Part shown: piece after piece, positions 8,004-16,265 of the stretch | Numbering within the stretch: the first letter of the stretch is position 1 | How the letters are laid out: each line of letters starts with the position of its first letter | Source: Lachnospiraceae bacterium UBA2864 | Lineage (GTDB): Bacteria > Bacillota > Clostridia > Lachnospirales > Lachnospiraceae | Assembly (NCBI GenBank): GCA_002350525.1 | Contig: DEFA01000002.1 | Coordinates: 1 to 34,463, forward strand | Reading direction: 5' to 3' | Length of the DNA: 34,463 bases | The notes under the pieces: generated by a model | What the model saw: only the letters and a program-made list of their open reading frames with translations | The model's database searches: none | What the model was told of the DNA's origin: nothing | Program-made: the position numbers and the translations under genes

Positions 8004-8101
8004 AAATTCATGCCGAAAATGCTGTTTTTCGTGCTCATATTTCTAACTGTCCGATTCTTTAACGGATATGATTATCTTACAGAGAAAAGGAGGTTACGTG
8101 T

Positions 8102-9274
8102 ATGAGAAAAGGGAAAAGATCAGCAGCGGTACTGCTTACAATGGCACTTCTTCTTTCGGGATGCGGAGCGGCAGGTCCGGCGGCTGAGGGTGAAGGAAAG
8201 ACCGAGGCGGTAACAGAAAGTCAGGTGGCTGAAGGAGACGAAAAGACTGAGAAGGAGACGGTTAATGTTAACGAAGGAATGATTCCTCAGGTAATCGAGA
8301 AAAATGTGACCTATGTCATGAAAGGTGGTAACTGGGAGGTTAAAAGCTCCGAGATAACCAACTGGACCAGGACAGAGGATTTTAATATTCAGGACAGTGT
8401 CTGGATTATCGATACAGATAAAGCTTCATCTATCTATTCTGAGCTGGATTATTCCCTTAGAGGAAAACCTGCAACGATGTATATTCATTTCGGGTCGGAT
8501 CTCGGAGATGAGAATTCATCCATCGGAACAAGTGAAGATGGAACTCAGAAGATGGATATATCTTTAAACATCAGCTGCGATATAATATTTGAATGTGATG
8601 GAAATAAATTCTACTTTGAAGATGTAAAGGTAAAAGGCGGCGAATGCTTCATGGACGGAACATCTAATATTTTTGTTGATGCCGGAGACGGAGAAGAAGG
8701 TGTCATCAGTGTTCCGGCGGATGTAAGAAAAGGAGAGTCGGAAGATTTCAATAACGCATTACCTACAGCAGAAGAAACTATGGCAGCGGAGTCATCTACC
8801 TATATAAAATCTACCATATTTGAAGATATCGAGACATTTAACTCGTCGTCAGGTAATCTTACCGATGGAGTGTGGGATGTAAAGATAACCAATACGGCGA
8901 ATGGAGAGAATCTGTCGCCTGAACTTACCTGGGATGCGGTAGATGGGGCTTCCGAGTATGTTGTAATAATGATAGACGGCGCATGGCTTCATATGGATGT
9001 CTTTACGACGGAGACATCTCTTGAAGAAGGTGAGATTGAAAGAGGAGATCGCGGAAATCAGTATGTAGGTCCGTATCCGCCTTCGGGAACTCATACCTAT
9101 TCGATATTCATCTTTGCGCTGAAGAATGAGATGGGTAAGGTGAATCTCGCATTTGATGCAGGTGGCAACAGCATCGATAAGATATATAGCGAACTGGATA
9201 TAGATAAAGACGGTAATTCGGGAAATGTCATCGCTTATTCAAGGCTCGATGGCAATTACACGAAGGAAAAATAG
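8102..9274 (+). CDS. Secreted lipoprotein with C-terminal PEBP-like domain
   Basis: A 390-residue exported lipoprotein. The signal peptide ends in the lipobox LLLSGC near residues 17-22, followed by an Ala/Glu/Lys linker. A middle domain of about 200 residues (roughly 60-210) is of unknown family and rich in beta-like segments. The C-terminal part (about 240-385) resembles the phosphatidylethanolamine-binding/YbhB family: GENLSPELTWD, the core strand EYVVIMID, and the signature YVGPYPPSGTHTYSIFIFAL. PEBP proteins bind anionic or phosphorylated ligands; the ligand here is unknown. AAGGAGG precedes the ATG by eight bases. An intrinsic terminator follows. Confidence 0.8.
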   Translation: MRKGKRSAAVLLTMALLLSGCGAAGPAAEGEGKTEAVTESQVAEGDEKTEKETVNVNEGMIPQVIEKNVTYVMKGGNWEVKSSEITNWTRTEDFNIQDSVWIIDTDKASSIYSELDYSLRGKPATMYIHFGSDLGDENSSIGTSEDGTQKMDISLNISCDIIFECDGNKFYFEDVKVKGGECFMDGTSNIFVDAGDGEEGVISVPADVRKGESEDFNNALPTAEETMAAESSTYIKSTIFEDIETFNSSSGNLTDGVWDVKITNTANGENLSPELTWDAVDGASEYVVIMIDGAWLHMDVFTTETSLEEGEIERGDRGNQYVGPYPPSGTHTYSIFIFALKNEMGKVNLAFDAGGNSIDKIYSELDIDKDGNSGNVIAYSRLDGNYTKEK

Positions 9275-9348
9275 GAGTAATGGAAGCGCTTATCTGCACT
9301 TGATACAAAATAATTAAGCATTAACAGCTCATTCATACAAATATATGG

Positions 9349-9390
9349 AATGCCCCTGCAAGCTGACTTGCAGGGGCATTATTTTCCTCC
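9349..9390 (+). terminator. Intrinsic terminator after the PEBP lipoprotein
   Basis: Perfect 14-bp stem (9349-9362 with 9367-9380), CTGA loop, then a T-rich tail. Confidence 0.9.
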
Positions 9391-9412
9391 CCTTAAAAGA
9401 AATATTAGTTAT

Positions 9413-9441
9413 TTGCTTTTACGCCCGTAAAATGGTAGATT
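9413..9441 (+). promoter_or_regulatory. Candidate deoB promoter with dyad operator
   Basis: TTGCTT (9413-9418) and TAGATT (9436-9441) are 17 bp apart. The spacer contains the perfect dyad TTTTAC-GCCC-GTAAAA (9417-9432), a possible repressor site. The -10 is weak, so confidence is limited. Confidence 0.4.
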
Positions 9442-9477
9442 TTAATAGTGAAAAAGGATACTAAGGAGGATGTATCT

Positions 9478-10680
9478 ATGAGCAGAGTAATATGGATAGT
9501 CTTAGATAGTGTGGGAATGGGTGAAGCACCCGATGCGGCGGATTTTGATGACGTAGGCTGCAATACAATAGGACATATTATGGAGAGATTCCCTGATCTT
9601 GACATCCCGAATCTTAGGAGTATCGGATATGGAAATATAGACGGAATGGTAGGAGTTAAGCCGGTGGATAAGCCGCTTGGCGCATATGGAAGACTTACCG
9701 AAATATCTGCCGGTAAGGACACCACCATAGGGCATTGGGAGATGGTCGGGATACATACGCCTAAGAGATTTCCTACATATCCGGATGGATTCCCAAGTGA
9801 GATAATTGATGAATTCATAAAGCGTACAGGTGTTCCGGGAATACTCTGTAATGGTGTGGCATCAGGAACAACGATCATAAATGAACTGGGAGATGAGATG
9901 AAGGCCGGTAAGAAACCTATTATCTATACCTCAGCTGACAGTGTGTTTCAGATAGCCTGCGATGAGAGCGTATATTCTGTTGAGGAACTATATGCTATGT
10001 GCCGTATCGCAAGAGAGATACTTACAGGTGATCATAACGTGGCGAGAGTTATCGCACGCCCGTATATTTGGGATGGAGAGAAGTATGTAAGAACTTCTAA
10101 TCGCCGTGACTTTTCACGAAAGCCGGATGAACCTAATCTGTTAACTATGATAAGGGATGAAGGACAGAGTGTATATGCGGTAGGCAAGATCGAAGATATA
10201 TTTGCGGGATCGGGTATCACAGAGGCTGTTCATACCAGGGATAATGAAGATGGTATGGATAAGACAATAGAAGCTCTTGATATAGTTAAGAATGGACTTA
10301 TATTTACCAATCTTGTAGAATTTGACTCGACCTGGGGACACAGAAGAGATGTGGAAGGTTATGCCCGAGGACTTGAACGCTTTGATAAGAGGCTGGGAGA
10401 GCTTATGGCTAAGATAGGAACAGTGGACGGAGAGTATTCCGAAGATACTATAGTTATTACTGCAGATCATGGTTGTGATCCTACCTTCAAGGGAACGGAT
10501 CACACCAGGGAATATATACCGTTTCTTCTATACGGCGATATGATAGAACCGGGAATCAACTTAAAGACGGGAAAAACCTTTGCTGATGCCGGAGAAACGG
10601 TGAGAAACCTTCTGAAGATTCCGGGCAGGCTTCCTATAGGTGCGGATATATATAAAGCATCTCAGGCCGACAAGCACTAA
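9478..10680 (+). CDS. deoB: Phosphopentomutase
   Basis: Interconverts (deoxy)ribose 1-phosphate and 5-phosphate in nucleoside salvage; cytosolic, needs Mn2+. The 400-residue length matches the family. The alkaline-phosphatase-like core is clear: VLDSVGMGEAPDA with metal ligand D10, DTTIGHWE at 81-88 with the phosphorylated threonine, and TADHGCDPT plus DHTREYIPFLLYG near the end. The ATG at 9478 follows AAGGAGG, so the longer GTG frame from 9448 is rejected. It stands without other deo genes in the window. The following regulator starts 38 bp downstream with no terminator between them, so some readthrough is possible. Confidence 0.96.
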   Translation: MSRVIWIVLDSVGMGEAPDAADFDDVGCNTIGHIMERFPDLDIPNLRSIGYGNIDGMVGVKPVDKPLGAYGRLTEISAGKDTTIGHWEMVGIHTPKRFPTYPDGFPSEIIDEFIKRTGVPGILCNGVASGTTIINELGDEMKAGKKPIIYTSADSVFQIACDESVYSVEELYAMCRIAREILTGDHNVARVIARPYIWDGEKYVRTSNRRDFSRKPDEPNLLTMIRDEGQSVYAVGKIEDIFAGSGITEAVHTRDNEDGMDKTIEALDIVKNGLIFTNLVEFDSTWGHRRDVEGYARGLERFDKRLGELMAKIGTVDGEYSEDTIVITADHGCDPTFKGTDHTREYIPFLLYGDMIEPGINLKTGKTFADAGETVRNLLKIPGRLPIGADIYKASQADKH

Positions 10681-10718
10681 ATGTAAGGCAAATCTCGGAT
10701 ATTTACGGAGAAACTGTT

Positions 10719-11405
10719 ATGAAAAGGGAAATTCTGATAATAGATGATGATAAAGATCTCGCTATGATCATTACCGATATGCTTACGGATAAGGGGTTCG
10801 GAGTAACTCATGCCGCAAGCAGTGAGGAGGCTTTTGATATTCTGACAGACAGAAGTTTTCATCTTATACTTCTGGATATCAATCTGCCGGATTCGGTCGG
10901 ATTTGAAGTGTGCCGTGAACTGAGAAGAGTATCGGAAGTCCCGGTTATTTTCGCCAGTGCCAGGACCAGTGAGACAGACCGTATCACAGGACTTGATATA
11001 GGCGGAGATGATTACATTCCGAAACCTTTCTCCATGAAAGAGCTTTTGGCACATATAAATGCACTTCTCCGCAGAACTTACGGATTCGGAGATGATGATA
11101 AGTCTGTATCTTTCGGAGATATTACGGTAGATATCGGGTCACGCACTGTGACCAAGGCGGGAGAAACCGTAAATCTGTCTTTGCGTGAATTCGATCTTCT
11201 AGCATTTTTGTGTACACATCCCAATACAGCACTCACTAAAGATAGGCTGCTCGGCGAAGTATGGGGAACCTTCTCGGAGGTAGAACCGAAAACTCTTGCC
11301 GTACACATACGCTGGCTTCGCGAAAAGTTGGAGGATGATCCGGCAGAACCGAAATATATCAAGACGGTTTATAAGGTCGGATATATTCTGGAGGCAGAAA
11401 TATGA
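10719..11405 (+). CDS. OmpR-family response regulator of an ABC-transporter unit
   Basis: A 228-residue regulator. The receiver has D10/D11, phosphoacceptor D53 in LLDINLPDSVG, and K in YIPKPFSM. The winged helix ends IKTVYKVGYILEAEI. Its stop overlaps the kinase start as ATGA, so the pair is translationally coupled. With the kinase, ATPase and permease downstream it forms a BceRS-BceAB-like order, typical of systems that sense and detoxify antimicrobial peptides in Firmicutes. Its likely DNA site is the 11-bp periodic stretch at 12562-12597. Confidence 0.92.
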   Translation: MKREILIIDDDKDLAMIITDMLTDKGFGVTHAASSEEAFDILTDRSFHLILLDINLPDSVGFEVCRELRRVSEVPVIFASARTSETDRITGLDIGGDDYIPKPFSMKELLAHINALLRRTYGFGDDDKSVSFGDITVDIGSRTVTKAGETVNLSLREFDLLAFLCTHPNTALTKDRLLGEVWGTFSEVEPKTLAVHIRWLREKLEDDPAEPKYIKTVYKVGYILEAEI

Positions 11406-12553
11406 AAGGACGAGTTATAAGGGTTACGATCATTTTTTCGCTGCTTCTTGTGGCAGCGACCGGTATCCTGGCTTTAAATTCGCGGAAAGCCGATCCGCAG
11501 GAAACGCGTTCGCAGCAGCTGGTTGATTTAAATGAGATATCACAGCTTATAGAGCGCGGAGATTATGATGTGGCAAAACAGAAGACTGATGAATATGCCG
11601 AAAGCCTACGAAGAGAACCGCTTGAAGATTCTGTCGGAATAAACGGAATAGTTATGTGCGCTCTTACCGTAATCTTTATGGCGGCGGTTTTTGTGTATGT
11701 ATATATAAGTATTCTCCGTCCTTTTGACAAGATGAAGGACTATGCATCGGAGATTGCAAAAGGTAATTTCGATGTGCCGCTTAATTACGAGCGGTCCAAT
11801 TATTTCGGTGCTTTTACGTGGGCTTTTGACAGCATGCGTAAGGAGATAACCAGATCGCGTATGGCGGAGCGGGAGGCAATAGAGAATAACAAGACAGTCA
11901 TCGCGACTCTTTCACATGATATTAAAACACCTATCACTTCTATCCGTGCCTATGCGGAAGGACTGGAAGCGAATCTCGATACATCTCCGGAACGACGTGC
12001 CAGATATCTGGAGGTCATGATGAGAAAATGTGACGAGGTCACAGAACTCACAAACGACCTCTTCCTGCATTCTCTTTCGGACCTTAACATGCTTCAGATG
12101 AAACCGGAGGAGTTTGAACTTGTTCCGTTTCTTAAGCAGTCTATATCGGAGATCGGTGCCGAACACGAGGATATACTATTCAGGGTACCTGACATATCTC
12201 CTGTAATTTATGCCGACAAGAAAAGAATCAACCAGATCGTTGAGAATCTTATCAACAATTCCCGTAAATATGCAAAAACAAGTATTACTGTTTCGCTTAC
12301 TCAGTCGGGTGATACGGTTTCGATTCATTTCAGAGATAAGGGACCGGGAATTCCGGATGAGGATATGCCTTTTATCACGGAAAAATTCTATCGTGGCAAA
12401 AACTCCGGAGCTGAAAACGGATCGGGTCTCGGACTCTATATAGTCAGATACATTGCGGAGCAGTCCGGCGGCAGTATAGAACTTATCAATCATGCTTCCG
12501 GAGAAGAGGGAATCGAAGTCGTTGTGAATCTTCCGATAAAAAATCAGAAATAA
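11402..12553 (+). CDS. Sensor histidine kinase of an ABC-transporter unit
   Basis: A 383-residue membrane kinase. TM1 is about 7-26, the outer loop is about 50 residues and highly charged, and TM2 is about 80-103. HAMP follows, then H172 in TLSHDIKTPITS, N-box ENLINNSRKYA, DKGPGIPDED, EKFYRG and NGSGLGLYIV. The small outer domain suggests either direct sensing of a peptide or signalling through the partner permease. It is partnered with the regulator that overlaps it by 4 bp. Confidence 0.92.
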   Translation: MKGRVIRVTIIFSLLLVAATGILALNSRKADPQETRSQQLVDLNEISQLIERGDYDVAKQKTDEYAESLRREPLEDSVGINGIVMCALTVIFMAAVFVYVYISILRPFDKMKDYASEIAKGNFDVPLNYERSNYFGAFTWAFDSMRKEITRSRMAEREAIENNKTVIATLSHDIKTPITSIRAYAEGLEANLDTSPERRARYLEVMMRKCDEVTELTNDLFLHSLSDLNMLQMKPEEFELVPFLKQSISEIGAEHEDILFRVPDISPVIYADKKRINQIVENLINNSRKYAKTSITVSLTQSGDTVSIHFRDKGPGIPDEDMPFITEKFYRGKNSGAENGSGLGLYIVRYIAEQSGGSIELINHASGEEGIEVVVNLPIKNQK

Positions 12554-12561
12554 GATTTCTC

Positions 12562-12597
12562 TTAAATACTTCTTAATAAGAATTTACTTAAACTGTG
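12562..12597 (+). promoter_or_regulatory. 11-bp periodic regulator site before the ABC ATPase
   Basis: TTA recurs every 11 bp (12562, 12573, 12584), and 12576-12586 is ATAAGAATTTA, identical to the second unit of the arrays at 23403 and 27794. The other units here are diverged and no -10 lies at the same spacing, so this may be a site for the related regulator at 10719. Confidence 0.45.
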
Positions 12598-12638
12598 ATC
12601 ATGAAATTCAAGATATGATCAAAGAGGAGAAATTCAAA

Positions 12639-13400
12639 ATGAAAAAATCAATTATTTCGGCAAAGGGACTGAGCAAAAGCTTTGCGCATAACGGCGGCCA
12701 GGTACATGTGATCAGTGATGCGAACATTGATATCTATGAGGGCGATTTTACCGTGATCATGGGAGCTTCGGGATCGGGAAAGTCCACAATGCTCTATGCA
12801 CTCAGCGGCATGGACAGGGCGACCTCGGGTGAAGTTATATATGATAACGAAAATATAACTGAGATGAGCGAACGAAAGCTGGCAAAACTTCGCTACACTG
12901 CCTTCGGTTTTGTATTTCAGCAGATCCATCTTGTAAGTAATCTCACTTTGTTTGAAAATGTAGCGGTTCCGGGATATCTGGATAAGAGCCGTTCTGTGGA
13001 GGAAGTAAATTCTCTTGCGGACAGCCTTCTTGAAAAAATGAATATTTCCGATATCAAAACTCACCTTCCGGCACAGTGCTCGGGCGGAGAGCAGCAGAGA
13101 TGCGCTATAGCCAGGGCACTTATTAATAAGCCGGAGCTTGTTTTTGCGGACGAACCGACAGGAGCCCTCAACCGTAAGAATACTGTTGAGGTGCTGGATC
13201 TTCTGACGGAATGTAACCGTGAAGGACAGAGCATCCTCATGGTAACCCATGATATGCGTGCGGCACTCAGAGCAACAAGGCTTCTCTATATCGAAGACGG
13301 AAAAATAATCGGAGATATGACACTGCCTCCATATAAAGCAGAGGACGAGAAGAGTCGTGAGACACAGGTAAATTCATGGCTTTCTTCCATGTCCTGGTAG
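12639..13400 (+). CDS. ABC transporter ATPase (MacB/Bce type)
   Basis: Cytosolic nucleotide-binding subunit for the permease that follows 10 bp later. It has Walker A GASGSGKST, Q-loop FVFQQ, signature CSGGEQQR, Walker B ELVFADEP and switch VTHD. The sequence is of the LolD/MacB/BceA class, which powers mechanotransmission or peptide handling rather than simple import. ATG 12639 is chosen because AGAGGAG lies nine bases upstream; the in-frame ATG at 12615 has none. Confidence 0.93.
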   Translation: MKKSIISAKGLSKSFAHNGGQVHVISDANIDIYEGDFTVIMGASGSGKSTMLYALSGMDRATSGEVIYDNENITEMSERKLAKLRYTAFGFVFQQIHLVSNLTLFENVAVPGYLDKSRSVEEVNSLADSLLEKMNISDIKTHLPAQCSGGEQQRCAIARALINKPELVFADEPTGALNRKNTVEVLDLLTECNREGQSILMVTHDMRAALRATRLLYIEDGKIIGDMTLPPYKAEDEKSRETQVNSWLSSMSW

Positions 13401-13410
13401 GAGGTGCGCT

Positions 13411-15795
13411 ATGGATATCTTTAAGCTGATCAAAGCAAATATTCGTTATAAGAAGGGCTCCTTCAAAGGTATTATGATACTTATGATGATCATATCCCTT
13501 TCTGTTTCGGTAATAGTAAGTCTTAAAAGAAATTTTCCGAATTCCATCGAGAGTACCTATGACCGTAAGTATGATGCAAATATAACTCTGAATATCCGAA
13601 GTGAGTTTCTGACAGATGAAATGGTTGAGGAACTGAAGGATAATCCACTGGTAGGTGATGTAAGTGTAGTTGATGCGCTGTGTCCTTATAGATGTACTTA
13701 TTCTAACGGAAAAAATGAATCATTCGATACCAGGTTTATAGCGCAGAATGATACGATTGATTCTATCTGGAATGAGGACATGACAGATATCGTCACAGAA
13801 GTACCGAAGTTATCCAAGGGAGAAGTTTATCTTTCGAGAGTATTGAAGGATTATGATAATCTGAAAATCGGGGATAAAATGACTGTATATTTTGAAGGTG
13901 CATCCTATGAATTTACCATAAAGGGATTTGTGGAAGAACCGGCATGCGGAAGTTCCTTTATATCAATGAAGGTTTCTTTTATATGTCAGGAGGATTTTGA
14001 TGAGATTGCTGATAACAGAAAGAAGGCATTAGCTGATAATCCGGAGATCAGTTTGGACTTATATAAAATTGTTTATATTACTAAAGCGGATGACTGTGAT
14101 CTTACCGATAATAAGTTTGCGCAGGAAATAAATAAAATATCAGATATAGAAAGCTATGCACAAGGAGTTCTGACCAGATCCGAAAGCCTGTATTATCATG
14201 GACTTATGACGGATATAATTCTGAACATTTTTCTTTCGTTTGTAATTATTCTGGTGGTTATAGTCTTTGTGGTAATGTCAAACAGCATTTCCTCAAGTAT
14301 AGAAATGAATTATACAGACCTTGGAATTCTGAAGGCTCAGGGCTTTGACAGCAGCAGACTTAAACTCGTATTTCTCGGACAGTATATGCTGGCGGAAATC
14401 ATCGGAATAGTTTTAGGCTTTATATTATCTGTACCGGTTGTAATATATCTTCCGAGAGCATTTGAATCAATCGTGGGTATCAAGATAGTCGGAGGCGTTG
14501 CAGTGGGTGCGAGCCTTCTGCTCCTTCTGGGAGTACTTGTTATTTCGGCATTATATATAATGATCATATCCAAAAAAGTAGGAACTATATCACCTATAAG
14601 AGCCGTATCGGGCGGAAGATGCGAAGTGTTCTTTGACAGCAGGCTTACACTTCCTATAAGGGGAAGAGCACTTTCTCCGAGTCTTGCCTTCAGGCAGTTT
14701 ACTTCAGGAGGAAAGCGTTATGTGGCATCAATACTGATAGCATCGCTTCTTGTATTTTTCCTTATGACAATGACCGGAATGACTGATGCGGTATCGTCGG
14801 AAAATGCACAGAGAGCTATGGGTGCTACATCTGAGAATATTACTATATCTATTAACACGGAAGAACGCAGTCCGGAAAATACAGAGTATGTGAGAAAACA
14901 GTTTGAGAAAATGGAAGACATTATCAGAGAGTATTCCGATATAGAAGAACGCTATGGCTTCGAAAGTACATATATGATATTAAACGGTGAAAAGTTGTAC
15001 TGCATTATGTCTGAGGATGAAGAGGTATTTACCGTTACTAAAGGACGCGCACCTCTCTATGAAAACGAAATTGTCGTGAGCCAGATATATGCGGAGGATA
15101 TGGGATATAATATCGGTGATGTGGTTGAAGTATCCTTTAGAGGAAGGAAAAAAAGCTGTGTCATTTCCGGATTTATTACAGATATTAAAGATGCGGGACG
15201 ATTCTTCGGAATGAACAGTGAAGCAGCATCCTTCTTTATCGATGATTTTGTTGTGGAATATGTGGGCTATAAGCTTTCGGATCCCGATAAAGCAGAAGAT
15301 ATCAAAGAAAAAATCGAATCCGAACTGACAGGGGATATTCATGTATATATTTATTCGGGAGGAAGTTCCTTCGAAAAAATGATCACAACGGTGGCATATT
15401 CAATCAAGGCTGTGATATATATTATCTCTGCGATATTTGCTCTTGTGGTTGTATCCATGATATGTTCGAAAACATTTGTCAGAGAGAAGATCGATATCGG
15501 AATATACAAGGCTATGGGATTTACTTCAAGGAATCTCCGCCTGCAGTTCGCCGTGAGATTTCTTATAGTTGCATTCTTCGGAATAATCTTCGGAACTGTA
15601 CTGAGTCTATCCTTTTCGGAAAAAATCCTGTCATATATGCTGAGAAGCATGGGAATAGTAAACTTCGTTATCGATTACAGATTTCTAACAGTCGCACTTC
15701 CGATAGCGGCGGTTGCACTCTGCTACTTCCTGTTTGCGTATATTGCAGCGGGCAAGACCAAGAAAGTTGAGGTTAGAAACCTTATCACAGAATAA
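13411..15795 (+). CDS. ABC transporter permease with two FtsX domains
   Basis: A 794-residue membrane protein. TM1 (about 18-38) is followed by a roughly 220-residue extracytoplasmic domain and three helices (about 265-390). A second TM, outer domain and three-helix block repeats in the second half, ending in AGKTKKVEVRNLITE. Both FtsX/MacB_PCD blocks show the usual ILKAQGF and IYKAMGF coupling motifs. GGAGG precedes the ATG. With the ATPase and two-component pair it likely protects against, or exports, envelope-acting peptides. The substrate cannot be told from sequence. Confidence 0.9.
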   Translation: MDIFKLIKANIRYKKGSFKGIMILMMIISLSVSVIVSLKRNFPNSIESTYDRKYDANITLNIRSEFLTDEMVEELKDNPLVGDVSVVDALCPYRCTYSNGKNESFDTRFIAQNDTIDSIWNEDMTDIVTEVPKLSKGEVYLSRVLKDYDNLKIGDKMTVYFEGASYEFTIKGFVEEPACGSSFISMKVSFICQEDFDEIADNRKKALADNPEISLDLYKIVYITKADDCDLTDNKFAQEINKISDIESYAQGVLTRSESLYYHGLMTDIILNIFLSFVIILVVIVFVVMSNSISSSIEMNYTDLGILKAQGFDSSRLKLVFLGQYMLAEIIGIVLGFILSVPVVIYLPRAFESIVGIKIVGGVAVGASLLLLLGVLVISALYIMIISKKVGTISPIRAVSGGRCEVFFDSRLTLPIRGRALSPSLAFRQFTSGGKRYVASILIASLLVFFLMTMTGMTDAVSSENAQRAMGATSENITISINTEERSPENTEYVRKQFEKMEDIIREYSDIEERYGFESTYMILNGEKLYCIMSEDEEVFTVTKGRAPLYENEIVVSQIYAEDMGYNIGDVVEVSFRGRKKSCVISGFITDIKDAGRFFGMNSEAASFFIDDFVVEYVGYKLSDPDKAEDIKEKIESELTGDIHVYIYSGGSSFEKMITTVAYSIKAVIYIISAIFALVVVSMICSKTFVREKIDIGIYKAMGFTSRNLRLQFAVRFLIVAFFGIIFGTVLSLSFSEKILSYMLRSMGIVNFVIDYRFLTVALPIAAVALCYFLFAYIAAGKTKKVEVRNLITE

Positions 15796-15841
15796 AAGAG
15801 TGAGTTAGGACAATGTCAAAAATATATGGAGGAACTGTATA

Positions 15842-16016
15842 TTGAAAAAGGATGTAGTGGCAGTTGGAGAACGGACTTAGAGATTACGGTGAAGACGAGA
15901 TGCGTGATATGCTGACCTTTGCGAATGCGGGTGCATCCATTATTACGACGAGGAGGGGCGCACTCAGAGTGATGCCCGAGAGAGAAGAAATCCTTAATCT
16001 GATCAAATTACGATAA
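15842..16016 (+). pseudogene. Internally deleted PfkB-family sugar kinase (fructokinase type)
   Basis: A good ribosome site (GGAGG at 15828-15832) and a TTG start open KKDVVAVGE, the usual N-terminus of PfkB fructokinases. The frame then stops. In the next frame the true C-terminus follows: ENGLRDYGEDEMRDMLTFAN, then AGASIITTRRGALRVMP and EREEIL, ending at 16016. About 250 residues, including the substrate and ATP sites, are missing. The junction lies in a GGAGAAC shared by both sides, consistent with deletion through a short repeat. A terminator follows. Confidence 0.8.
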
Positions 16017-16022
16017 TATTTT

Positions 16023-16052
16023 AAAGTGCTTGCTGATGGCAGGCACTTTTTT
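16023..16052 (+). terminator. Intrinsic terminator after the kinase remnant
   Basis: An 11-bp stem with one G-T pair (16023-16033 with 16039-16049) followed by six T residues. Confidence 0.85.
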
Positions 16053-16265
16053 ACTTTAGGATGATGAAAGTATGTACATAAAGAGTACACATCGATAGTT
16101 TATACTCCGCTTTAGATCGGAATGTGTGTCAAAGAAATAAAAAAGAACCAAAAGTATATTTGCGAAAATATAAATATGGAGGGCAGATATACAAGTCTTT
16201 ACAACGTTGAGAAGGCGGGACGGATTAGAAGTCAGACAGCATTACAAAAGCAAGGAGTAGGAAAA

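Noticed and set aside
12600..12620. TATGAT as the -10 of the first ABC ATPase gene
   Set aside because: It lies only a few bases from the ribosome site and does not match the spacing at the other two arrays.
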